Below, one piece after another: positions 1 to 9,000 of a stretch of DNA of 18,430 nt. Numbering within the stretch: the stretch's first letter is position 1; every line of letters begins with the position of its first letter. This stretch comes from Willaertia magna. Taxonomy: Eukaryota > Heterolobosea > Eutetramitea > Acrasida > Naegleriidae. Under the pieces are notes generated by a model. That model was not told where the DNA came from, did no database searches, and was given only the letters and a program-made list of their open reading frames with translations. The translations under genes and the position numbers were made by a program. The stretch is from contig CADWAF010002268.1 of NCBI GenBank assembly GCA_902984215.1, positions 1 through 18,430 on the forward strand, in the 5' to 3' direction.

Positions 1-725
1 TATTTTTAATTTTTTTAAGGCCTTAATAATTAAAAAGATATTTTTGTAAGGGTTTAAATTAAGATTATAATATAAAAAAAAATAATAAAACTTTTGTATT
101 TTTAAATAAATATTTAATTATAAAAAAAGTGTTTTTTTTTAATATATAAAAATATTATTGATATAAAAATGTTGTTTTCTTTTAAATATTGATTTACAAT
201 TAATTTTTAATAAAAAATATAAAATTATATTATATATTTTTACAAATTATACAAAAAGAACTTATTTTCTTAAATAATTTATTAATTATTGATATTAAAA
301 AATAAATATTAATACTGAATTAAAAAAGTATAAAAAAATTTTTATATTTACTTTACTAATAAATATAAAATAATATATTATATATAATTACTTAATTATA
401 TATTACTACTAATTCAAAATATCTTAGTAGCTTTAAATATTGTTTAAAAAAAAATTTTTAATCAAATATTATAGTATAACTATTTTAAATTTAATTTAAA
501 AAAATAACTTTTTTTGTAAATAATTTTAAATATTTTGTAAATTAATTTTTTTTGGATGTTTTAAATTTAAATAATTATTTAATAAAAAACGATCTAATAA
601 ATTATATAATAAAATTATTTATTATTATTAAATTTACTATTTTCTTTTTTTATTCTTTAAGTATGAAGTTTTTTTGGTTGTTTTTTTTTTTTTTGAATTT
701 ACAATATGTTTTTATCAATTGATTT
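1..725. other. Very AT-rich non-coding stretch
   Basis: This stretch is nearly all A and T, with long homopolymer runs and stops in every frame. I see no coding segment, RNA gene, clear repeat array or promoter. It directly precedes the decayed transposon and may be older transposon debris or plain intergenic DNA; nothing in the sequence decides between them. Confidence 0.7.
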
Positions 726-858
726 AAAAAAAAGTAAATGTGAGTAATTTTATAAACTGTTGGATAAAAAATTTTTTTTTATCTCAATTTACCTTCAAAT
801 CCTTTTAAAATTTTTTTACCCAACAGTTTATAAAATTACCTACATTTACTTTTTTTTT
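726..858. repeat. Long imperfect hairpin (inverted repeat) at the left end of the element
   Basis: The left arm at 734-763 and the right arm at 820-849 are reverse complements at 28 of 30 positions, around a 56-nt spacer. Pairing extends outward through A8/T8 runs and inward through AAAAAATTTT-type sequence, giving arms near 50 nt. It resembles a fold-back or MITE-like structure, or a duplicated and inverted terminal repeat of the adjoining transposon. The arm core reads GTAAATGTGAGTAATTTT, then CTGTTGG. Confidence 0.85.
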
Positions 859-861
859 CCA

Positions 862-1734
862 GTTCTACCCTCATTTTCTTTTAAAAAAAAAATACAAAGT
901 CAATCAAATTCCGAACAAACAGAAAAACCTTTTTTACCACATTTAACATCAACAATAGAAGATAATAATAATAATGAAGAAGATACACAAATTAAAAAAC
1001 GAACTAGAAATGATAATAATAAATAATATACAAAAATGACAGATAAAAATTCTAAGATGTTACAATTATTTTATAACATCCACAATGATAATTGAAATTT
1101 AATAATGGCTGAATCAAAAATTGTAAAATTAAATAAAAGTGAAAAATAATTGAAAGATCATTTAAAATATAAAAAGAAAAACAAAACAAATAAAAAACCG
1201 AAACATAAATCAAATACAATATTAACACAAAAAGAATCAACAAAATTAATAACATTTGTAACAATATCTATAACAACATTTGCAACAGTATCTGCAATAA
1301 CATAAGAAGAAATAATTATCCTAGAATTATCTGAACAAGATAAATTATTATATTTATTAGATATTACCCTATCTTCAACAATATCACAAATAACATCATC
1401 ATTCACTCAATCAACTAAATCAAGTCAATCATCTCAATCACTATCACAAATAACAAGAACTAATAGAATTTTAAATCAAATCCAAAAAGAATTAAAAACT
1501 AAAAATTTATTTCAACAACATTTAAATGAAAGAAATGAAATTCAAAATATTAAATTATTAACTCTTACAACAATGATGAATATAATGCAATAATAATAAT
1601 AAATGCAATAAGAAAGATTACAATAGAATTAACAGAATCAACAATTAACAAATATGATTTTATTAAAATTGTTAAATAGTTTAGAAAAAGATGAATCAAA
1701 GAAAAATAATGAAAATTAATTAAAATTTAAATAA
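862..1734 (+). pseudogene. Gln/Asn-rich transposon ORF remnant with 13 in-frame stops
   Basis: Reading frame 1 gives protein-like sequence from about 862 to 1734. It starts with an Asn/Glu/Lys/Arg-rich part that includes a possible nuclear signal (KKRTRN, about 1000), then a Lys-rich stretch, a Ser/Thr/Gln-rich stretch (about 1370-1450) and a Gln-rich helix-like end. Stops lie at 1024, 1093 (TGA), 1147, 1303, 1591, 1594, 1597, 1600, 1609, 1624 (TAG), 1630, 1717 and 1732; the last may be the natural end. From 1585 the frame reads Met-Gln-four stops-Met-Gln-stop-Glu-Arg-Leu-Gln-stop, so the stops sit where Gln would be expected: each is one C-to-T change from CAA or CAG. The segment has no recognisable domain. 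A dead accessory or N-terminal transposon protein is the most likely reading. Confidence 0.5.
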
Positions 1735-1792
1735 ATCTTTTATAATAAATCTTTTATATTAATTTTTATTGTAATTCTTTTTTAAAAAAATA

Positions 1793-2470
1793 ACCAAAGC
1801 TAAATCTAATAATTTTAAACGTTTTTCTGCTAGAGATAGCAGAATATTAGTTAATAAATATTGTAGATTTAAAGGTAATTAGTTTAAAGTTTTAAATTCT
1901 AGATCAGTTAAATTTTTGAAAAGATCTGAAAATAATTGTAAAAATAGAATTAAATATTTAATTAAATTAAAAAATCAAAAATTATCACCTAATTTAGGTG
2001 GCCAGGTAAGAGATGAAATTATAAATAAAATTAATTTAGAATTAAATAAATTTGATAATGATGAAAATTTAATAATAAATAATTTTATAAATAACAGTGA
2101 AACTAATAATTTAATTAATTGTAAAAGAATTTATAATTTAAATAATGTAGAATTATCTCCTTTATTAGATCCTTTACATCAAAAAGATAAAAAAATGTTA
2201 TCGGAGGCTATAAATAGTGATATGTTTAAAAATTTAGATGACATTTATTTTTATTTAAATAAATTTAAAATTAATAACAAAAACAGAAATTTAAAAAAAC
2301 GAGAATTAAATTCTGAATTTAATAATTTATTAAATTTAATACGTAAAGACAAAATATTTAATTTACAAGAAGATTTATTTGATTTAAATATTTTAAATAA
2401 TTTACTTTTAATTTATTTTAATCTTATTTTACTTTTTTACAAGATTGTCAAAATTATACTTTTATTTTAA
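1793..2470 (+). pseudogene. Myb/SANT-like DNA-binding segment of the transposon, interrupted by a stop
   Basis: Frame 2 is open from about 1793 to 2470 apart from a TAG at 1880-1882. Residues from 1823 onward match the Myb/SANT pattern: an aromatic start (Phe for the first Trp), RDSRILVNKY as helix 1, KGN then the stop exactly where the second Trp normally lies, FKVL, and RSENNCKNR (about 1918-1944), which corresponds to the family's R-T-x-x-Q-C-x-x-R motif with Ile for the third Trp. TGG to TAG is a single base change. Downstream is a Lys/Asn-rich linker (to about 2300) and a leucine-rich part that loses frame near 2400-2440. The segment would bind transposon ends if intact. The Myb call rests on motif matching by eye. 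Confidence 0.5.
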
Positions 2471-3187
2471 ATATTTTACTTTACAAAATTACTAATTTAA
2501 AAATTAATAAAAATTTAGAATTATTTTTATTTATATTAAATTTAAATAATTTATTTACTGAAGAAGATTTATTTGATGATTGTTTTAATAATATAAATAA
2601 TTTACTTAATATCTAAAATACTAAATGAAATTTTATCTATTTTAGCATTTTATTTTTTACAATTTATTGAAAATAAATTTAATGATAATTGTCAAACAAG
2701 TAAATTACATTCTGACATAATTAGTATTGTAGATAATACAATAACTAAAATAAGAAAACCAATTATAGGTCAACGACATGATTATAATGGTCATTATTTA
2801 GAATATGGAAAGTTGATTTTAATAGATTATTTAAAGAAAATAATTGTTTTTACAACAATGATACTAAGAAGTTTTAATGATTATACTGTTTCAGTTTATA
2901 ATGAATTATTTAATAATATATTAAAAAATAAATATGCTATTGGAGATTTAACGTTTTATCATAGTCAATATATAGTAGCAAGATTTAAAAGTAAATCAGT
3001 AAAAATAACAGCTCAACGTGTTTTTGATAAAATTTTAAGATTTAAACAATCTTTTATTGAACATTTGAATTCGCATTTAAAAGATTGTAAAAGTATTGGA
3101 AAAGAAGGAACTTTTATTTACAACAATGATAGATTAATGCTGTGTTTAATGATTTCAATGAGTTTTTATAATTTAAAACACACTTAA
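2422..3187 (+). pseudogene. DDE transposase domain (DDE_Tnp_4 / IS5-like), frameshifted
   Basis: The reading frame runs in frame 1 from 2422 to about 2613 and in frame 2 from 2597 to the TAA at 3185-3187, so a frameshift lies near 2600. The frame-2 part shows the catalytic triad in its family context: IVDNT with Asp at 2732-2734, then RKP and a basic/His/Tyr stretch, RSFND (the family's G-x-x-x-D loop), IGDLTF with Asp at 2945-2947, and FIEHLNSHLKD with Glu at 3059-3061. Spacings are 71 residues D-D and 38 residues D-E. V/I-E-H-x-N-x-x-L-K is the hallmark around the Glu in IS5-like and PIF/Harbinger transposases. About 40 residues follow the triad. The triad is intact although the gene is broken upstream, so the decay looks recent, or this half is younger. 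Confidence 0.7.
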
Positions 3188-3224
3188 GGTTATTTCAAAA
3201 AATATTCACATTTACAATAAAGAA

Positions 3225-3303
3225 TTTTTTACCTTTATTTACTCCCATCTACCTTCTTTTTCTTATAAACACACTAGGTAAAAAATTTTTACCCAGGGTA
3301 AAA
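3225..3303. repeat. Clustered GGGTAAAA / TTTTACCC dyads near the right end of the element
   Basis: GGTAAAAA at 3277-3284 and TTTTTACC at 3286-3293 are inverted copies around one base. TTTTACCC at 3287-3294 and GGGTAAAA at 3296-3303 form a second dyad sharing the middle copy. TTTTTTACC also occurs at 3225-3233, and related sequence lies in both arms of the left hairpin (762-770 and 811-821). The segment 3225-3252 repeats the order of the hairpin's right arm in shortened form. I read these as terminal-repeat or transposase-binding motifs. Confidence 0.5.
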
Positions 3304-3366
3304 GTTTTAGTTAATTGAGGTTAAAATTATAAAACGCTTAATGAAGAGAATTTCTATCTTTCTAAA

Positions 3367-3373
3367 TAAAAAA
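3367..3373 (-). terminator. Pol III T-run terminator of the 5S gene
   Basis: On the minus strand a run of six T residues starts at the last base of the 5S helix I and continues to 3368. Such a run is the standard RNA polymerase III termination signal. Confidence 0.75.
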
Positions 3374-3490
3374 TCTACAGCACTACAGGTTCCCGAGAAG
3401 TCTCCCATCTCAGTACTAATGTAGCCCTACTGTGCTTAACTTCTCAAATCGGACGGGATGAGGTGCTTTCACAGTGGTATGGCCGTAGAT
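3373..3490 (-). rRNA. 5S ribosomal RNA gene (118 nt)
   Basis: The minus strand reads as a complete eukaryotic 5S rRNA. It starts ATCTACGGCCATACC and has the loop A/helix III segment CATCCCGTCCGAT, then GAAGTTAAGC, the internal-control-region sequence GATGGGAGACTTCTCGGGAA, and ends GTGCTGTAGAT. The first and last nine bases pair as helix I, including one G-U pair, which fixes both ends. The segment is much richer in G+C than its surroundings, as expected for a structural RNA. It is transcribed by RNA polymerase III from internal promoter elements and stands alone here, with no tandem copy in the window. It lies between the transposon remnant and the 3' end of the RING ligase gene. Confidence 0.96.
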
Positions 3491-3671
3491 ATTCATATTT
3501 AATTTAAAAGCACTAAAAAAGATTTTTTTTGTTATTACGTCAGCAACACTTGCCTGGAACTGATTTTGCCCTTTAGGATTGATTTTGTACTTTGTGACTT
3601 GTGAATAAGATGTTATTGGACATTGTAAGCTTTTTGAAATAATTAAAATAATTCTTTAATACTGTACAAAG

Positions 3672-5389
3672 TTATTTTTCTCTTAAACTTAATTGTAAAA
3701 CCATTCTTAATTCATCATCCATATCATCTTCTGAAATGGAATTATTATTTACATCAACATTTGAAGTATGATCATTAACATTGTTGCTATTAACAACATT
3801 CAACGGTGTTGAAATATCTGATAACTCTACAGTTATTGGTTCAATAGGTTTTTCCATTAAAGATAACCTTATTGCCTCTTTTAACATTTCATCATCTGCA
3901 TTAGCATTTGAAACATCTATTGTTCGAGGAATTAGTTCAGAAAAGTTAGGCATAAATTGTATGTCATTCACTGTATTGTTCTCTTCTACACTGTTATTAT
4001 TAATTGTAGTTGACGATCGTGGAATGATAGGCGACAGTGTTGTTGGTGTATTGTCGCCAACCATTCTATCGTTATTAATATTTGTTGAATGAATAGGTCG
4101 TTGTTGTTGTTGCGGTTGTCTATTACTATTTAAAATATAAGAAAATAGTGGATGTAAATCATTACTTGTCATATTATTATTTATATTATTATAATAACTA
4201 TCATCTTCTCTTTGATGAAATAAATATTCCAATAAATTATTTACATTTCTAGTAGTAGTATCATAACTATCACTATCTTCACTACTATATCTATTATTAT
4301 TATTTGTGACCACATGATTATTAGTATATCTATTATTATTATTTATAACATTTGGTGAACTGTGATGACTACCATTATTATTAAGCACCATTATATTTGG
4401 ATTAAATAAACTTTCTTCTTCAATTAAAACACTACTTGTACTTGGACTTGTAGAATTAATTGTGGCTGACGAACCTAACATAATTGGCGTTGTTGCTGTA
4501 TTAGTAGATATTGTACTTGTATTCATTGAAGTATTATTATTATTTTCTAATCGTTTTCTTCGTTCTTCTTCTTGTTGTCTCTTCTCTTCTTGTTCATGTT
4601 TAATTTTTAAAGTAATTACAGTTTGTTCTTCTTGTAAATCTTTTCTTCTTTCTTCCCAACTTTTAGCTCCCTTATAAACAATGTGGAATGGACAAGCCTT
4701 ACAGAAAGGACAAATTGAATTTTGAATTTCTTTTGGTCCTCCTCTACAAATCTATATTGTTTGTTATTATTATTGATAATTATTATTATGGGTTGTAAAT
4801 ATTATTATTTTGTATTGGATTTAATAAGGTTAGCATAAGGTGTACAGGTTAATAAGCGTAAGTAATGCTAATTGGTAATGAATTGGTTGGTAATACTTAC
4901 TTGAAGGTAACATTCTGAACAAATTCTTTGTCTACAACATGAAGTAATATTCATACCTCCCTGATAATACCAAAGACAAATAGGACATTCATCATAAAAA
5001 TCATCTAATGAAAGTAATTGCTGATTACCAACTTCTTTTTGATTGTTGTTATTATTACTTCCCTTTCTACTTTTATTATTGCCATTATTATTGCGATGAT
5101 GATCATGAAGATGATGATGATTAGAAGAAGATTTTGCATTCTCTTCCATCATTATAAGGCTTTCTTGAAGAATTTCGGAATCATCTAAATCTGCACAATG
5201 ATGACCGGCTTTCTCTAATAAACTTTTTAGTGAAGGAGCTTCTTCAACGGGCATATAAAAAGGACATAATTTACCATCTAAAACCATCTTCTTTAATTTA
5301 TTTAAATCCCACTCTCCACAAGTTGGGTATACGGCAAAGGTTGGTTGAAGTAATATTCTATCAATTGGTTTACTATTGTTTTTACCCAT
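3672..5389 (-). CDS. RING-type E3 ubiquitin ligase, GW2/DA2 (SIP5-like) family, with two UIMs
   Basis: Two exons: 5389-4901 and 4751-3672. The intron 4752-4900 (149 nt, GTAAGT...TATAG, phase 0) joins the RING domain into one frame of 522 residues. The start ATG at 5387-5389 gives MGKNNS, which could be N-myristoylated (Gly2). Residues 1-80 hold the conserved family N-terminus (KPIDRILLQP, CPFYMPVEEAPSL). A His/Asn-rich linker covers 86-120. The RING spans 135-180: CPIC, the paired Cys CC at 151-152, CSEC and CPFC. Next come the family signature IVYKGAKSWEER and a long Glu/Gln/Arg helix (to about 232). The rest is Asn/Ser-rich and ends in two ubiquitin-interacting motifs, at 449-463 (Ala456, Ser460, Glu463) and 508-521 (Val514 replaces Ala, Ser518, Glu521). 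It should attach ubiquitin to targets and bind ubiquitin itself. Plant relatives GW2/DA2 limit organ growth; the role here is unknown. Confidence 0.88.
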
Positions 5390-6098
5390 TATTATTATTA
5401 TTTAATAATTCTTATCTGTTTTTTTATTCTAATAGAATTAATTGTTTATTATTATTCCTCTATTAACTATTTTCTTTCAAGGCTTTTTTGAGTTCTTTAT
5501 TCAAAAGTAAGTAATCGCAACTCTCAATATGTTGATGGTTTTTTAATGTTATTTACAAACACTGGTGTTGATGTAATTTGTTTTTTCTATCACAAATTGT
5601 ACAATTTGATGTATTTCTTACAGACTGTTAGCAACAACCGGTAAGTTTAGTTTGGTTTGGGAATAAAAAGTTTAAAATCCAAATAAAATCAATTTCTCCA
5701 AATCGGACGAATTGACAATAAAATATTATACTTGTAATGTCCTTTAATAAAAAACCAAAAGGTTTTTTGGGCTTTTTTTTGTTTTTAATTATAGAATTGG
5801 TCTTTATGGAAAACTAATTCTTGCGCACTCAATGCACTACAATGTAAAGTTTTGTTTGTTACGATTGAAAAGAATCTGTCATTGTGCAAATTTATTTGCC
5901 AATCTTTTTCACTGCTGAAAAAAGAATTAAATATTTTGTGGTGATGATAGTTTGCTTTTTGGTTTGTTTTTCCTCTTTAAAAATTATATATTTTAAAATT
6001 ACTTAATATTTAATTTACTTTGTGAGAATTAAACTTGGCATTTCTGTCAGCTTTTATTGTAATTTATTAGCCCAAGGTAATTACTAAATTAAAACAAT
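5390..6098. other. Intergenic region: RING-ligase 5' side and TPR-gene 3' side
   Basis: Both flanking genes are on the minus strand, so this 709-bp stretch holds the 3' end signals of the TPR gene and the promoter/leader of the RING ligase. It is less AT-rich than 1-3200. Visible structures are a perfect 16-bp palindrome CAAATTGTACAATTTG (5593-5608) and an 8-bp perfect hairpin with a 4-nt loop (5749-5768) followed by eight T residues (5773-5780). Splice-like signals also lie on the plus strand (GTAAGT at 5507, TTACAG at 5618-5623, GTAAGT at 5641, TTATAG at 5789-5794). No tRNA, snoRNA or coding frame could be supported. Confidence 0.5.
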
Positions 6099-9000
6099 TT
6101 ATTGTTTATAAGTTGTCAAAAGCTCTGCCAATAATTGTTTTACATTTTGACATTTAATTGCATTCCTTTCAAATGAATCTTGTTGTTCAACTTGTTGTTG
6201 TTTTACCGTTACCCAACCATTAATTCTTCTCCAAAATGATTCAATTATTTGTTTATAATATTTATCAAAAGTAATTTCTTCATTCTTTTTTATTGTCTTC
6301 TTTTCTAATAATTTTTCATTATTATCTTTTATTTGTTGTTGTTTTTGTATTTCTAATTGTCTTTCCTTTTCCAAGTCCTTTTCTAATTTATAATTTCTTT
6401 TTAATAATTTATAGAGATATTTATCCCCAATCATTTGTGGTTCTTCAATATTAATATTTTCTTCTTCTTCTTTTAAGGTATTATTAATATCCATTTGCAT
6501 TTCATTACTATTATCATAAATGTTATTATGTAAGTGGGTAACTTGTTGTTCTTTTGTACTGTTATTTATATTAATTTTTGAAAGAATTTTATTGTCAATT
6601 GTCTCATTATTGCTATCATTTGTCATTATTGTAATTGTGTGAAATTCTTTTGAATATTTAAAAATTAACATAAATTGAAAATAAAAATGTTGTACCATTT
6701 GTGGTGATAAAATAAATGTTAAATTCTTTAAAAATTCATTTTCAAATAAACGATGTCCTCCAGTAATATATAATTGTATCATTTTAGATAAATTATTAAA
6801 TTCATTACTAGTTGCTAATAAGGAATTATTGTAATGTTCTTTAAATAATATACTATTAATATTATCTATAATAAATTTACCTTCCATTAAATTAATTGTT
6901 AAATTATTATTATTAATTGGAATGCCAATAAACCATCTAATAATTAACCATTTTGTATATTGTATAATTAATTGTTCTAATTTTTTATACCATTCATTAT
7001 CAAATATATAATAATTATTACTACTAATTGTACTAGTTCCACTTCCAGAAGCAACACTATTAGAAGTAGTCGATGTCTTATTTGTAGTATCAACATTACC
7101 GCTAGTAGTGTTAGTAGGACCACTACTTAGTCCTTTCATTTCATAAGATAATAAAGAATGATGTTGTGATGCAAATGGAATAAATAAATGATGATAAATA
7201 TCTTTTTGTAAAGTTAAAATATCATTAAAAGAAGGTCCTATCATTTTAAATACACAATTTCCAATTGTAAAAAATGGAAAATAATTTACAAAATTTGTTG
7301 AAGAATTTAAATTTTCAAATAAAAAGTTACTTAAATAATATTCAGAAAGAAATTCCTGATTGGTAAAAAAACTTTTACAAATTGTTGTTTGTAACTTTTC
7401 ATTATTTACAACATCTTGATGTATAATGTGTAATTCAAAGTAAATACCATTTATAGAATTAATTTTAAATAGTTCAACCGTTGTAATATTTTTCATCCAT
7501 TTAAATATTTCTATACTTGTTGTGTTTCCAATAAAAATTAAAATTTGTTGTAAATTATTTAAAAATTCTTGTAAAGTAATGGTTGATTGTAACCCATTTG
7601 TAATAAAATCATTCCATTCAAATAAAATTGATTTTAATTCAATTAATTTTATTGTAAAATGTTGTATTGTTGTAAAAGAAAATAGTTTTTCAATTACAAT
7701 TTTTGGAGAATTTAAAAGTTCCAATAAAAATTCTAAATTTCCAAACATTAAATAATTTTTATAAAAAGTTGAACCTTCTTCAATTAATAAATTTGGTAAA
7801 ATTAAATATTCAAATTCCTTTTTTGTAAAAATATTATTTAAAAGTAAAAAGGATAATAATTTCGCAAAAATTTTACTAATTTTAAAATTAATTAATTGTT
7901 GTTGATTAAAATTAATTAATTTTAATTGAATGAGTGAACATAAAATTAAAGTTACATGTTTAATCTCCACTTGTTTTCTCTTTAATATTTCTTCTTTTTT
8001 ATCTTTTTCTTTATCTATTGTAATTAATTCTTTTGATTGTAAATTTTCATAACTGGAAAGAAGATGTTCAATTAGTTGAATGAAAAGTGGAAAGATAGAT
8101 TTAATGGAATGATAAAGAGTATTTGATTTATCCTTTTCAAATGATGATTCTTTTTGTTGGTTGATTGGCTGTTGTTGAATATAAATTTCCTTTTCTTCTT
8201 CTTCTTTTTCTTCTTGTTTTTGTAATTTACTAGTTGATGTGGCAGTTGTTGTTGTAGATTGATAATTAAAAATTTCATAATTTTGTAAATGATATTTACT
8301 TGTTGTAATGTTTGAGAAAAATAAATTAAATAATTCTAATAAATTCATATCAGAAAGATTTAAATTGTTAATATTACTGTTATTTAAATTAAATAAGGCA
8401 ATTAATGTTTGATAATTATTTTGTTTTGTATTTAATTTGTTTATCATATTTAAATACGTTAAATATTGAAATAAAATAGATTCAAAAAAGGCAATAATTA
8501 TATTATATAGTTCATTATTATTATTTGTATCATTCTTTTCATTGTTATCATTCCAAGATAAAAAACATAAAAGAGAATTCCAATTCCTCCAATCACAATA
8601 GTTATCATTATTATCTTGTTCTTGTTGTTTATCTTCTTCTTTTTCTTCTTGCTGTTCTTTATTATTCTTCCTTGATAATAAATATGGAATAGTTGTCTTT
8701 AAAATGATTTCTTCTTTAACATGTTCAATGTTGTTATTTTCATTATCATTCTTATTTGATGGTGTTGTTTCTGTTGTTGTTGGTTTGAATAAATGTTCAA
8801 CAAAATCTTTCCAATCTTTATTGGATTGTTTATAAATTGGTAATTTAGAATATTTATTAATTTCATTAATTATAAAATTTACTGTTAAATGGTGAATATT
8901 TTCATTCTTATTAATTTGATTTGTTATTGTAAAACATTTAATTAATTCAATAATTAATTTTTTTAATTTTTGTAAAAATTGATTTTTTGTTTTCTTTTGA

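Larger units (their letters stand above)
734..3252 (+). mobile_element. Decayed DNA transposon, PIF/Harbinger- or IS5-like (DDE_Tnp_4 type)
   Basis: All plus-strand reading-frame remnants between about 760 and 3187 fit one element of roughly 2.5 kb: a Gln-rich frame, a Myb/SANT-like segment and a DDE transposase domain. A Myb-like protein together with a DDE_Tnp_4 transposase is the known coding pair of PIF/Harbinger elements. Possible terminal inverted repeats are GTAAATGTGAGTAATTTT at 734-751 and its reverse-complement relatives, at 3207-3215 (9 of 9 bases for the first nine) and, more diverged, at 3225-3252 together with a TTTTTTACC motif. No clean target-site duplication was found, so the exact ends are uncertain. 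Thirteen in-frame stops in the first frame, one in the Myb segment and two apparent frameshifts show that this copy cannot make its proteins. The assignment to Harbinger rather than another IS5-like group is inference. Confidence 0.6.

Noticed and set aside
1158..1406. Minus-strand frame of 82 codons (and the overlapping one at 1052-1264)
   Set aside because: These are antisense shadows of the plus-strand transposon frame; composition is AT-driven Ile/Leu/Tyr/Phe with no domain.
862..3187. Genome-wide alternative genetic code with UAA/UAG as Gln
   Set aside because: The host genes end at TAA directly after complete family domains or tails, use CAA/CAG for Gln and would gain unlikely tails if TAA were read through. 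The stops are confined to the transposon.
3781..4677. Plus-strand frames opposite the RING-ligase exon
   Set aside because: They are shadows of the Asn-rich coding strand; the minus-strand frame has RING and UIM motifs.
5900..6070. C/D snoRNA candidate (TGATGAT near 5943, CTGA-like boxes nearby)
   Set aside because: No C and D boxes occur in the correct order, spacing and strand, and there is no flanking stem.
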